From contig CAILWV010000044.1 in the NCBI GenBank assembly GCA_903838055.1, positions 1 through 64,000 of the forward strand: a DNA stretch of 64,000 bases, in the 5' to 3' direction. Positions 45,952 through 54,636 of the stretch are shown one piece after another (positions within the stretch are counted from its first letter, which is position 1; every line of letters starts with the position of its first letter). The notes beneath the pieces are model-generated. The model saw only the letters and a program-made list of their open reading frames with translations. It had not been told where the DNA came from and did no database searches. This DNA comes from an uncultured Bacteroidota bacterium. Its GTDB lineage: Bacteria; Bacteroidota; Bacteroidia; Flavobacteriales; Flavobacteriaceae. The translations under genes and the position numbers were made by a program.

Positions 45952-46254
45952 ATGAAAATTAAAATTAGTAATAAATTAAATATTATACCAATTTCTCTAT
46001 ATTTAATGTGGATAGGATTTGTATTGTATTTTTTCTTTTTTCAGATAATTTCTTTTTCAAAAGAAACTCCATGCGGTGCAGGATACATGATGATTGGTCT
46101 CCCCATTTTTACTTTTGTTTTTTCTTTGATTGCATTATTGTTAATTGCAATTATTAATTTGTTTTCAAAAAAGAAATATTACACAGATTATGAATTTATT
46201 TCAATCCCTTTTTTTGCTTTAATAGTAATTATGGTATTTACAATGCTTATTTAA
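45952..46254 (+). CDS. small membrane protein of unknown function between hemE and the hemF fragment
   Basis: The 100-residue protein has three hydrophobic segments (about 11-34, 42-68 and 80-99) with a Lys-rich loop before the last. The start is ATG 45952; the TTG three bases upstream is unnecessary. I recognise no family and no heme-pathway role. Its stop codon is directly followed by the ATG of the hemF fragment at 46255, so it either belongs to the inserted material or preceded it. Confidence 0.55.
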   Translation: MKIKISNKLNIIPISLYLMWIGFVLYFFFFQIISFSKETPCGAGYMMIGLPIFTFVFSLIALLLIAIINLFSKKKYYTDYEFISIPFFALIVIMVFTMLI

Positions 46255-46344
46255 ATGAAAGATAAATTCTACAAATACATACTAAACCTCCAAAACCAAA
46301 TCACCTCAAAACTTGATGAAATTGATTTTATGATTAAATTTTAA
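46255..46344 (+). pseudogene. truncated copy of the hemF 5' end
   Basis: The first 72 bases match the start of hemF at 47189 at 66 positions. All six differences are third codon positions, and only one changes the residue (Asp for Glu at codon 21). After codon 24 the match ends, and five unrelated codons lead to TAA. This is the original or a foreign hemF head cut off from its gene by the insertion of the BRO gene. Confidence 0.85.
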
Positions 46345-47188
46345 AAATAAATTTTATGACTAAAGAGACCGCAATTAAATTATTTGAGCAAAAACAAATT
46401 CGTTCTCTTTGGAGTGATGAGGATGAAAAATGGTATTTTTCTATTGTTGATGTTATTCAAGTTTTAATAGAAAATGACAGACCAAGAAAATATTGGAGCG
46501 ATTTAAAATCTAAATTACTAAAAGAAGGAAGTGAAGTGTCCGAAAAAATCGGACAGTTGAAACTTCAAGCGGAAGATGGGAAAATGAGAATGACAGACGT
46601 TGCAGATACAGAACAATTGTTCCGATTAATTCAATCTATTCCATCCAAAAAAGCAGAACCATTCAAGTTATGGTTAGCCAAAGTAGGTAGAGAACGAATA
46701 GACGAAATTGAAGATCCAGAGTTAGGTTTTGATAGACTTATGGAAACCTATCTTAAAAAAGGATATTCCAAATCTTGGATTAACCAACGATTAAAAAGTA
46801 TTGAAGTAAGAAAAGAACTTACGGATGAATGGGATAATCGAGGTGTGCAAAAAGGACAAGAATATGCAATTTTAACAGATGAAATCACCAAGGCTTGGAG
46901 CGGTTTATCTGTTAAACAATATAAAAATCACAAAGGATTAAAAAAAGAAAATTTGCGCGACAATATGAGTAACTTAGAATTAGTACTCAATATGTTGGCA
47001 GAAGCCACAACAACAGAAATCAGTAAAGAAAAAAAGCCGAAAACTTTTACAGAAAATAAAAAAATCGCAAAGCAAGGAGGCACAATTGCCGGAAATACTC
47101 GCAAAGAAATAGAAGAAAAAACAGGTAAAAAAGTAGTTAACAAATTAAATGCTTCGGATTATTTGGATAACAAAAAAGAGTTGGAATA
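46255..47188 (+). mobile_element. putative one-gene mobile element splitting hemF
   Basis: A 934-base unit runs from the ATG of the truncated hemF head to the ATG of the intact hemF. It contains only a BRO-N gene, and its end supplies a complete hemF start. No transposase, integrase or terminal inverted repeat is visible. The flanking 72-base hemF heads are the only direct repeats. The exact ends and the mechanism are inference. Confidence 0.55.
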
Positions 47189-47189
47189 A
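46356..47189 (+). CDS. BRO-N domain protein (DinD/antirepressor-like) inserted before hemF
   Basis: The 277-residue protein has an N-terminal BRO-N domain (about 5-115: IRSLWSDEDEKWYFSIVDVI, then RKYWSDLKSKLL and ADTEQLFRLIQSIPSKKAEPFKLWLAKVGRERIDE, in pieces), a helical middle and a basic C-terminus (IAKQGGTIAGNTRKEIEEKTGKKV). BRO-N domains bind DNA and are typical of phage antirepressors, viruses and mobile elements. E. coli DinD is a related chromosomal type. The stop codon overlaps the hemF ATG by one base (TAATG), so the two are coupled. It has no known part in heme synthesis. Confidence 0.85.
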   Translation: MTKETAIKLFEQKQIRSLWSDEDEKWYFSIVDVIQVLIENDRPRKYWSDLKSKLLKEGSEVSEKIGQLKLQAEDGKMRMTDVADTEQLFRLIQSIPSKKAEPFKLWLAKVGRERIDEIEDPELGFDRLMETYLKKGYSKSWINQRLKSIEVRKELTDEWDNRGVQKGQEYAILTDEITKAWSGLSVKQYKNHKGLKKENLRDNMSNLELVLNMLAEATTTEISKEKKPKTFTENKKIAKQGGTIAGNTRKEIEEKTGKKVVNKLNASDYLDNKKELE

Positions 47190-48091
47190 TGAAAGACAAA
47201 TTCTACAAATACATACTAAACCTCCAAAACCAAATCACTTCTAAACTAGAAGAGATTGATGGCGGTGCCAAATTTCGTGAGGACATTTGGGAACGACCAG
47301 AAGGCGGTGGCGGACGAACACGAGTAATTGAAAACGGAAATGCCATCGAAAAAGGAGGCGTAAACATCTCTGCAGTTCACGGAAAATTACCCGATTCTAT
47401 GCAAAAACTCTTCAACGTTGGAGAAGCCGATTTCTTTGCCTGCGGATTGAGTTTGGTGATTCATCCTAAAAACCCAATGGCACCAACGGTTCATGCTAAT
47501 TGGCGGTATTTTGAAATGTACGATGATAACGGAAACGTAATCAATTCTTGGTTTGGCGGAGGTCAAGATTTAACTCCTTATTATTTATTTGAAGAAGACG
47601 GAATCCATTTTCATCAAACCTGCAAAACCGCTTGCGACAAACATAATCCTGAGTTTTATCCAAAATACAAAAAACAATGCGATGACTATTTCTGGAACGC
47701 TCACAGAAATGAAGCTCGTGGCCTTGGCGGATTATTTTTTGATTATTGCAAAGCAACCGATGCCATGAAGATGGAAGATTGGTTTGATTTTGTAACCGAA
47801 ATTGGCGATAGTTTTCTAGAAGCTTATGCTCCAATTTTAGAACGAAGAAAAAATTTATCGTATTCACAAGAACAACGAACTTGGCAAGAAATCCGCCGCG
47901 GTCGTTATGTAGAATTTAATTTAGTACACGATAAAGGCACTCTTTTCGGATTAAAAACCAACGGCCGTATAGAAAGCATTTTGATGTCCCTACCACCACA
48001 TGTGCAATGGCATTATGACCACCATCCTATAGCCGGAAGTCAAGAAGAAAAATTAATTCAAATATTAGAAAAACCTATTGATTGGGTTTAA
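47189..48091 (+). CDS. hemF: oxygen-dependent coproporphyrinogen-III oxidase
   Basis: The 300-residue enzyme uses O2 to convert coproporphyrinogen III to protoporphyrinogen IX. Landmarks are GGGGRTRVIENG (near 36), VHGKLPDSM, TVHANWRYFEM (near 105), WFGGGQDLTPYYLFEED and RRGRYVEFNLVHDKGTLFGL. The start is at the one-base overlap with the BRO gene. Its first 24 codons have a second copy at 46255, so this 5' end may have come with the insert and replaced the old one. Confidence 0.96.
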   Translation: MKDKFYKYILNLQNQITSKLEEIDGGAKFREDIWERPEGGGGRTRVIENGNAIEKGGVNISAVHGKLPDSMQKLFNVGEADFFACGLSLVIHPKNPMAPTVHANWRYFEMYDDNGNVINSWFGGGQDLTPYYLFEEDGIHFHQTCKTACDKHNPEFYPKYKKQCDDYFWNAHRNEARGLGGLFFDYCKATDAMKMEDWFDFVTEIGDSFLEAYAPILERRKNLSYSQEQRTWQEIRRGRYVEFNLVHDKGTLFGLKTNGRIESILMSLPPHVQWHYDHHPIAGSQEEKLIQILEKPIDWV

Positions 48092-48147
48092 GTATAAAGT
48101 AAAAAAACTTTAAAACTTAAACTTTAAATAATTTTAAACAAAATAGC

Positions 48148-49140
48148 ATGTTCCCATTACAAAGACCTAGAAGATTACGTGTTAACGAATCCATTAGAAG
48201 TTTAGTTCGCGAAACCACATTAAGTCCATCTGACTTTATGTTTCCAATGTTTATTGCAGAAGGCGAAAATTATCAACTAGAAATCCCATCCATGCCAGGA
48301 ATATTCCGTCGCTCGATTGACCTAACGGTAAAAGAAGTTAAGGAATTATTCGCTCTAGGAATCCGTGCCGTAAACATTTACGTAAAAGTTGATGAATCCC
48401 TAAAAGATAACACCGGAAAAGAAGCATGGAATCCTAACGGATTGATGCAACGCGCCATCCAAGCCATAAAAACTGCCTGTCCCGAAATGATTGTTATGCC
48501 CGATGTAGCATTAGATCCTTATTCCATTTATGGTCACGACGGAATCATTGAAAATGGGGATATTGCCAACGATGCCACCAACGAAGCCCTAGTAAAAATG
48601 GCAGTTTCTCATGCTCAAGCAGGAGCCGATTTTGTGGCACCAAGTGACATGATGGATGGAAGAGTTTTAAGATTGCGCCAAGGTCTCGACGCTGCAGGGT
48701 TTCAAAATGTGGGCATCATGAGTTATTCTGCCAAATATGCCTCCGCATTTTATGGTCCTTTTCGCGATGCTTTAGATAGCGCTCCAGTTGATAATGCCGA
48801 AATTCCAAAAGATAAAAAAACCTACCAAATGGATTATGCCAACCGCATCGAAGCAATTCGCGAAGCTCTTATGGACGTCGAAGAAGGAGCCGATATGGTC
48901 ATGGTAAAACCTGGAATTGCCTATCTCGACATCGTTCGCGAAGTAAAAAATGCTGTGAATGTTCCGGTAACTGTTTTTCATGTTTCTGGCGAATATGCTA
49001 TGATAAAAGCAGCTGCCGAAAGAGGTTGGCTAGACCATGACAAAATTATGATGGAACAATTAATGTGTATTAAACGCGCTGGAGCAAGCTTAATTTCTAC
49101 CTATTTTGCTAAAGAAGCAGCGATCATTCTTAATAAATAA
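48148..49140 (+). CDS. hemB: porphobilinogen synthase (delta-aminolevulinate dehydratase)
   Basis: The 330-residue enzyme joins two 5-aminolevulinates. The catalytic lysines are Lys196 (SYSAKYASAFYGPFRDA) and Lys254 (VMVKPGIAYLD). The zinc-cysteine site of the animal and yeast type is replaced by DVALDPYSIYGHDG, so this is the magnesium-dependent type. It follows hemF by 56 bases and is the last clearly heme-related gene of the plus-strand run. Confidence 0.96.
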   Translation: MFPLQRPRRLRVNESIRSLVRETTLSPSDFMFPMFIAEGENYQLEIPSMPGIFRRSIDLTVKEVKELFALGIRAVNIYVKVDESLKDNTGKEAWNPNGLMQRAIQAIKTACPEMIVMPDVALDPYSIYGHDGIIENGDIANDATNEALVKMAVSHAQAGADFVAPSDMMDGRVLRLRQGLDAAGFQNVGIMSYSAKYASAFYGPFRDALDSAPVDNAEIPKDKKTYQMDYANRIEAIREALMDVEEGADMVMVKPGIAYLDIVREVKNAVNVPVTVFHVSGEYAMIKAAAERGWLDHDKIMMEQLMCIKRAGASLISTYFAKEAAIILNK

Positions 49141-49145
49141 GCACT

Positions 49146-49553
49146 ATGAAAACTTTTCTAAAACCTCTTTTATTGTTGTCTTTTATAGTATTTACAATAA
49201 GTTGTGGAGGAAAAAAAGACGACCAAGATTTTGGTAAAAAAGCAACTAACGAAGTAACAAAAAAAGATAATTCTGCATTTCCATTAGCCGAAAAAGGGAA
49301 AGAAATTTTTGAGGGTAAAGGCATATGCATCACTTGCCACAAAACCGATGTAAAATTGGTTGGACCAAGCTTAATAGATATTGCCAAAATCTACAAAGAA
49401 AAAAATGCAAGTATTGCAACCTTTCTAAAGGGCGATGAAAAACCAATTGTAGATCCGTCACAATACGAAATAATGAAAACAAATTTTGCCTTAACCAAAA
49501 ACTTTTCTGATGAAGAAAGAAGAGCCTTAGAGCAATATGTTTTGAGCCAATGA
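49146..49553 (+). CDS. c-type cytochrome lipoprotein
   Basis: The 135-residue protein has a lipobox (TISC, Cys20) and one heme-binding motif CITCH (Cys61, Cys64, His65). A later Met in EIMKTNFALTKNFSDEE is a possible axial ligand. It would be a membrane-anchored periplasmic electron carrier. It starts 5 bases after hemB, so it is co-transcribed with the heme genes whose product it needs. Confidence 0.9.
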   Translation: MKTFLKPLLLLSFIVFTISCGGKKDDQDFGKKATNEVTKKDNSAFPLAEKGKEIFEGKGICITCHKTDVKLVGPSLIDIAKIYKEKNASIATFLKGDEKPIVDPSQYEIMKTNFALTKNFSDEERRALEQYVLSQ

Positions 49554-49594
49554 AAATAAACCGCTCTTCACTTTTTCTAAAAAACATGACGTAA

Positions 49595-50068
49595 ATGACA
49601 CAAATCATTTTCTTAAAATGTCCTTTAGGAATCATTAAAGTTGTAGCTGATGAAAAAGGCATTGCTGAAATTTCTATTTCGGACCTTGGAGAAGTTTCAG
49701 TTTCTATTCCTAAACAGTTAGAAGAGGTTGTTACTCAATTGCAAGATTATTTTGAAGGAAAACGAAATATTTTCAATTTAAAATTGAATCCAAAAGGCAC
49801 AGATTTCCAAAAAAAAGTTTGGAAGGAATTACTTAATATTCCTTTCGGAAAAACTATTTCTTATTTGGAATTATCAAAAAAATTTGGTGATGTAAAAGCA
49901 ATTCGTGCCGTAGCAGCAGCAAATGGCAAAAACCCACTTTGGATTGTAGTTCCGTGTCATAGAGTTATAGGCACCGACGGTTCTCTGACAGGATATGCAG
50001 GTGGAATATGGCGAAAAAAGTGGCTTTTAGAACACGAAAACCCAACCAAGCAACAAAGTTTATTTTAA
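49595..50068 (+). CDS. ogt: methylated-DNA--protein-cysteine methyltransferase
   Basis: The 157-residue enzyme removes O6-alkyl groups from guanine by transferring them to its own Cys121 in IVVPCHRVIG. The DNA-binding winged helix lies just before (FQKKVWKELLNIPFGKTISY, then AIRAVAAANGKNP). The N-terminal part is the short Ogt-type domain. It starts 41 bases after the cytochrome gene, so it may share its transcript. Confidence 0.94.
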   Translation: MTQIIFLKCPLGIIKVVADEKGIAEISISDLGEVSVSIPKQLEEVVTQLQDYFEGKRNIFNLKLNPKGTDFQKKVWKELLNIPFGKTISYLELSKKFGDVKAIRAVAAANGKNPLWIVVPCHRVIGTDGSLTGYAGGIWRKKWLLEHENPTKQQSLF

Positions 50069-50179
50069 GCTAGATTTTTAGATTTTTTTAGTCTACCTTA
50101 GATTTTTAAAATTTGGTTTTAGCAATTAATATTAAAAATTTATTTTTCTATTAAGTATAAAATCTATTAAGTCTGAATT

Positions 50180-50893
50180 ATGATTGAAAAAATCCGGTTA
50201 GATTCAATATTGTTTTTAGACATTGAAACTGTTCCTCAAGAAGAACATTTCAACTCTTTAGATGATGAAATGAAATCCCTTTGGGAACACAAAACCCAAT
50301 ACCAACGTAAAGAAGATTTCACCGCTGAAGATTTTTATGATCGTGCGGGTATTTGGGCTGAATTCGGAAAAATAGTATGTATCTCTGTAGGATATTTTAT
50401 CACTAAAGGTGATATCCGAAACTTTAGAGTAACTTCTTTTTTTGGAGAAGAGAAAAAGATATTACTAGACTTTAATAATCTATTAAACAACCATTTCAAT
50501 GCTCCACAATACATTCTTTGTGGGCATAATGCAAAAGAATTTGATTTTCCATTTATTGCTAGAAGAATGATAATCAATCAGGTTACTATTCCAAACAAAC
50601 TTAATTTATTTGGAAAAAAACCATGGGAAATAGCGCATTTAGACACATTAGAGTTATGGAAATTTGGAGATTATAAACACTTCACCTCTTTAAAATTACT
50701 AACTAAAATCCTGGGAATCCCTTCACCTAAAGGCGATATCGACGGCAGTCAAGTAGGTCATGTTTTTTATGTAGAAAAAGACATCGATCGTATTGTTACT
50801 TATTGCGAAAAAGATGTAATTGCCGTTGCTCAAGTTTTTCTGAGATTTAGAAACGAAGATTTGTTAATTGAAGATGAGATTATTCACGTTTAG
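50180..50893 (+). CDS. predicted 3'-5' exonuclease of the PolB-like family
   Basis: The 237-residue protein is a DnaQ-fold exonuclease. Exo I is FLDIETVP (near 13), Exo II is GHNAKEFDFPFIARRM (near 115) and Exo III is YCEKDVIAVAQVFLRF (near 213). This is the family often annotated as an exonuclease related to the exonuclease domain of PolB. A role in DNA repair or RNA processing cannot be fixed. The gap upstream repeats variants of TTAGATTTTTA and has no clear promoter box. Confidence 0.86.
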   Translation: MIEKIRLDSILFLDIETVPQEEHFNSLDDEMKSLWEHKTQYQRKEDFTAEDFYDRAGIWAEFGKIVCISVGYFITKGDIRNFRVTSFFGEEKKILLDFNNLLNNHFNAPQYILCGHNAKEFDFPFIARRMIINQVTIPNKLNLFGKKPWEIAHLDTLELWKFGDYKHFTSLKLLTKILGIPSPKGDIDGSQVGHVFYVEKDIDRIVTYCEKDVIAVAQVFLRFRNEDLLIEDEIIHV

Positions 50894-50956
50894 AACTCCT
50901 TATTAATAGGATTTTGAAATTGAAATTGATTTGTTACTTTTACAAAAAAACAGATT

Positions 50957-52396
50957 ATGGTATTAAGTAGATTTTGGCTCGCTATTTTTATTTCTTCAAT
51001 TGCATTTGTGGTTTTTAGTTTTTTTATTGGAAATAGTTATACCACCGATTTTATTTTGAATGGTCAAAAAGACGATGCAATTTTAATATCAGAAAAATAT
51101 ATTGATCAAGTTCCAGCATTTATTAAAGATAGCATTGCAAAAGCACCCGAAAAAACAATGGTAATCAATCGGGATACCTTGAATGCCGATACCACTTATG
51201 TTTATAAAAGTGGCACAATAAAAATTTTCAGTGGAAAACAAAAAGCCGACGGACTTTTGCCAACCTGTAAGAGCACTTTATTAGATACAATCCTTCCATT
51301 AATTGCTTACTTAGCTTTCTTTTGTGGACTTATGCAATTGCTAATAGACTCTGGAGCTTCCGAAAAATTAGCCAAAAAATTAAGCCCGGTTTTCACAAAA
51401 ATATTTCCTTCCGTACCAAAAAATCACGAGTCTATTTCTTATATGACCTTGAATTTTGCTGCAAATTTCTTAGGCTTAGATTCGGCCGCAACCCCATTTG
51501 GACTAAAAGCTATGCAAAGTTTACAGGAACTTAACCCTGATAAAGACAAGGCAAGTGATTCACAAATAATGTTTTTGTGTTTACATGCAGCAGGACTTAC
51601 ATTAATTCCAACTTCCATAATTGGATATCGTGCTGCAGAGCATGCTACTAACCCTGCCGATGTTATGTTACCTTGCATCATCACTTCTTTTATTGGAACC
51701 ATAGCTGCATTCTTAATTGTTGGAATCAGACAAAAAATCAATTTTAAAAGTGCTTCATTAGTTGTAGCTTTGATTTCTTTGATTGCTGCAATTGCTGGAT
51801 TGTTGTTTTATATTAATCGTTTGGATATTATTGGTAAGAACTTTTTTACTTCTAATCTTTCGGGACTGATGTTGCTATCTATTATTGCGTTTACATTGAT
51901 TTTTTCTTTTTTAAACGAGAAGAAATTCCTTGCCAAAGAAACTACCATTTTTGATGCTTTTGTTACTGGAGCAAACAATGGTTTGAAAACTGGTGTAACT
52001 ATTTTTCCCTATGTATTGGGGATGATGGTGGCGATTTCTTTTTTTAGAAATAGTGGTTTATTTGAAATAATCAGTAACGGAATTTCTTTCGTATTTTCAA
52101 ATATTGGAGTCAGTAAAGACATCACCAATTCCCTGCCAGTAGCTATGTTACGTCCATTTAGTTCAGGAGGGTCTAGAGGATTTATGATTGATGCGATGAA
52201 AACCTTTAGCCCTGATTCTTTCACCGGCCGATTAAGTTGTATTTTCCAATGTAGTGCTGAGACTACGTTTTACGTAATTGCAGTTTATTTTGGTAGTATC
52301 AATGTAAAAAATACTCGTTATACTCTTGGAACGATGCTTTTAGTAGATTTGGTTTGTGTTATAACTGCGATTTTTGTGGCTAGTTGGTTCTTTTAA
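50957..52396 (+). CDS. nucleoside-recognition (SpmA/SpmB-like) membrane protein
   Basis: The 479-residue protein has about ten membrane helices. Two gate-type (nucleoside recognition) halves are visible: SKSTLLDTILPLIAYLAFFCGLMQLL-type (here CKSTLLDTILPLIAYL, near 110) and FVTGANNGLKTGVTIFPYVLG (near 340). The ends of each half resemble SpmA and SpmB, here fused in one chain. An N-terminal periplasmic domain (about 25-100) is also present. It is presumably a transporter; the substrate is unknown. A weak hairpin (TCCTAAA with TTTAGGA, 52400-52417) follows the stop. Confidence 0.82.
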   Translation: MVLSRFWLAIFISSIAFVVFSFFIGNSYTTDFILNGQKDDAILISEKYIDQVPAFIKDSIAKAPEKTMVINRDTLNADTTYVYKSGTIKIFSGKQKADGLLPTCKSTLLDTILPLIAYLAFFCGLMQLLIDSGASEKLAKKLSPVFTKIFPSVPKNHESISYMTLNFAANFLGLDSAATPFGLKAMQSLQELNPDKDKASDSQIMFLCLHAAGLTLIPTSIIGYRAAEHATNPADVMLPCIITSFIGTIAAFLIVGIRQKINFKSASLVVALISLIAAIAGLLFYINRLDIIGKNFFTSNLSGLMLLSIIAFTLIFSFLNEKKFLAKETTIFDAFVTGANNGLKTGVTIFPYVLGMMVAISFFRNSGLFEIISNGISFVFSNIGVSKDITNSLPVAMLRPFSSGGSRGFMIDAMKTFSPDSFTGRLSCIFQCSAETTFYVIAVYFGSINVKNTRYTLGTMLLVDLVCVITAIFVASWFF

Positions 52397-52496
52397 CTAA
52401 TCCTAAAAGGCTTTAGGAAACCTTGTAGGAAAAGAAGTAAAAATTCTATTAAATTTCTTCAACTTTCCGTAACTTTACACTTAAAAAAATTATAAA

Positions 52497-54098
52497 ATGG
52501 ACTTTATATATCAAGACCCGTATCCAATATTAAAAGATGATACGCAGTACCGTAAAATCACTTCCGATTTCGTAAAAGTAGAACGTTTTGGCGACAGAGA
52601 AATACTAAATGTTGATCCAAAAGCATTAGAATTGCTTGCACAGGAAGCATTAAGTGACGTCTCGTTTATGTTGCGAACTTCGCATTTACAAAAATTAAAA
52701 AATATACTTGATGACCCAGAAGCAAGTGACAACGACCGTTTTGTTGCTTATAATTTATTACAAAACGCCTCTGTTGCTGTTGCAGGACAATTGCCATCAT
52801 GTCAAGATACAGGTACGGCAATAGTAATGGCTAAAAAGGGAGAAAATGTATACACCGGTGCAGATGATGCCCAGCATTTATCTAAAGGTATTTTTAATAC
52901 ATACCAAGATAAAAATCTCCGTTATTCGCAAATTGTTCCGATTTCGATGTTTGAAGAAAAGAACTCAGGTTCTAATCTTCCAGCTCAAATAGATATATAT
53001 TCTAAAAAAGGGAGCACATATGAATTCTTATTCCTTGCAAAAGGAGGAGGTTCGGCCAACAAAACTTTTTTATATCAAAAGACAAAATCGTTGCTCAATG
53101 ATAAATCGATGGATGAATTTGTTAGGGAACGTATTAAAGATTTAGGAACTTCGGCTTGCCCACCTTACCATTTGGCATTGGTTATTGGCGGAACTTCTGC
53201 TGAAGCGAATTTGGCTGCAGTTAAAAAAGCTTCTGCGGGTTATTTTGATAATTTACCTACTTCAGGAAACATGGCTGGTCAAGCGTTTCGTGATTTAGAA
53301 TGGGAACAACGCGTATTTAATATATGTCAAGAAAGTTCTATTGGTGCGCAATTTGGGGGTAAATATTTTGCTCATGATGTTCGCGTTATTCGTTTGCCTC
53401 GTCATGCTGCTTCTTGTCCTGTTGGATTAGGAGTTTCTTGTTCTGCAGATAGAAACATTAAAGGTAAAATTACTAAAGATGGTGTTTTTGTAGAGCAATT
53501 AGAAGTAAATCCGAAACAGTTTTTACCGGAAATTCCACCTCATTTGGAGCCAGCAATAGAAATTGACTTGAATAGACCTATGCCAGAAATATTAGCTGAA
53601 TTAACAAAACATCCTATAAAAACGCGATTGATATTAAACGGGACATTAATTGTTGCTAGAGATATTGCTCATGCAAAAATCAAAGAACTTTTGGATGCAG
53701 GTAAACCAATGCCAGAATATTTTAAAAACCATCCTGTATATTATGCAGGCCCTGCAAAAACTCCAGACGGAATGCCATCAGGTAGTTTTGGACCTACAAC
53801 AGCAGGAAGAATGGATGTATATGTAGAAGAATTTCAAAAAGCGGGTGGAAGTATGATTATGCTTGCAAAAGGGAACCGAACTAAAGAAGTTATGCAAGCA
53901 TGCAACAAATATGGAGGATTTTATTTGGGTTCTATTGGCGGTCCTGCAGCGATTTTAGCGCAAGAAAACATCTTGAAAGTTGAGGTTGTTGATTTTGAAG
54001 AACTAGGAATGGAAGCGGTTCGAAAAATCACAGTGAAAAACTTTCCAGCGTTTATAATTACAGACGATAAAGGAAACGACTTCTTTGCGAATTTATAA
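52497..54098 (+). CDS. fumA: fumarate hydratase, class I
   Basis: The 533-residue enzyme interconverts fumarate and malate with a [4Fe-4S] cluster. The likely cluster cysteines are in [15 protein letters not shown] (near 102), [15 protein letters not shown] (near 277) and [10 protein letters not shown] (near 310). The C-terminal domain has [26 protein letters not shown] (in pieces, near 418) and the [16 protein letters not shown] segment. Length matches the single-chain class I form. It stands alone between intergenic repeats. Confidence 0.95.
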   Translation: MDFIYQDPYPILKDDTQYRKITSDFVKVERFGDREILNVDPKALELLAQEALSDVSFMLRTSHLQKLKNILDDPEASDNDRFVAYNLLQNASVAVAGQLPSCQDTGTAIVMAKKGENVYTGADDAQHLSKGIFNTYQDKNLRYSQIVPISMFEEKNSGSNLPAQIDIYSKKGSTYEFLFLAKGGGSANKTFLYQKTKSLLNDKSMDEFVRERIKDLGTSACPPYHLALVIGGTSAEANLAAVKKASAGYFDNLPTSGNMAGQAFRDLEWEQRVFNICQESSIGAQFGGKYFAHDVRVIRLPRHAASCPVGLGVSCSADRNIKGKITKDGVFVEQLEVNPKQFLPEIPPHLEPAIEIDLNRPMPEILAELTKHPIKTRLILNGTLIVARDIAHAKIKELLDAGKPMPEYFKNHPVYYAGPAKTPDGMPSGSFGPTTAGRMDVYVEEFQKAGGSMIMLAKGNRTKEVMQACNKYGGFYLGSIGGPAAILAQENILKVEVVDFEELGMEAVRKITVKNFPAFIITDDKGNDFFANL

Positions 54099-54106
54099 TA
54101 AAGTTG

Positions 54107-54220
54107 ACACGAATTTCACAAATTTTCACTAATTGTTAATCGTTTATTATTTCACAGATTTATAAATAAGTGAAATTTTTATACAAACAAATTCTTCGTG
54201 ACAATTTGTGAAATTTGTGT
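54107..54220. repeat. long inverted repeat of the CACGAATTTCAC family
   Basis: Arms at 54107-54129 (ACACGAATTTCACAAATTTTC...) and 54198-54220 match as reverse complements at 20 of 23 positions, with 68 bases between. It fills the gap after the fumarase gene and belongs to the family seen near 23619, 37136 and 42814. Confidence 0.75.
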
Positions 54221-54236
54221 TTAAATACTAAAAATT

Positions 54237-54629
54237 ATGCCTTTTACAGAAACTTTTAATGAATTTTATAGTACCGTTCAAAGTAGTTTGGCGGATGGAA
54301 CTTTTGCTAAATTAACCATGGCAAAAACGATTGGAAATACGGATTTAAAAAACATTTATGTTCGTCCGATTTTGTTAGAAGGTGACTTACAATTAGAGTT
54401 GAAGTATAAGCACCAAGAAGAAGAATTAGTAGAAATTCATTCTATTATTGCTACTCGAGATTTATTGAAAACGTATTTAAACAATCCATTTTTTTCTGCT
54501 TTATTGTTCACTACTGAAATGGACTTGGTGTATAAATTAAATAAAAAAAGAGCCGTTAGTATTACACAAAAGGCTCCTTCGTTTGCACATGCTTCTCCTG
54601 TTATTTTAGATTATTTAGCCGGAAAATAA
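54237..54629 (+). CDS. protein of unknown function, 130 residues
   Basis: The protein is soluble with alternating strands and helices. Notable parts are FAKLTMAKTIGNTDLKNIYVRPI (in pieces, near 24), ALLFTTEMDLVYKLNKKRAVSI (near 82) and a short C-terminus ending LDYLAGK. I recognise no family or catalytic motif. It has no signal peptide or membrane helix. It could be a complete small protein or the leading domain of something longer in relatives. It lies just after a repeat element and converges with the CoA-transferase genes. Confidence 0.6.
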   Translation: MPFTETFNEFYSTVQSSLADGTFAKLTMAKTIGNTDLKNIYVRPILLEGDLQLELKYKHQEEELVEIHSIIATRDLLKTYLNNPFFSALLFTTEMDLVYKLNKKRAVSITQKAPSFAHASPVILDYLAGK

Positions 54630-54636
54630 TGGCTAG

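Noticed and set aside
46255..47260. Attachment-site repeats of a larger integrative element
   Set aside because: The unit has no integrase, and the repeat is coding sequence of hemF with codon-position-specific differences, unlike att core repeats.
47541..47867. 108-codon minus-strand ORF in hemF
   Set aside because: It lies wholly within hemF, which is clearly functional; no independent support.
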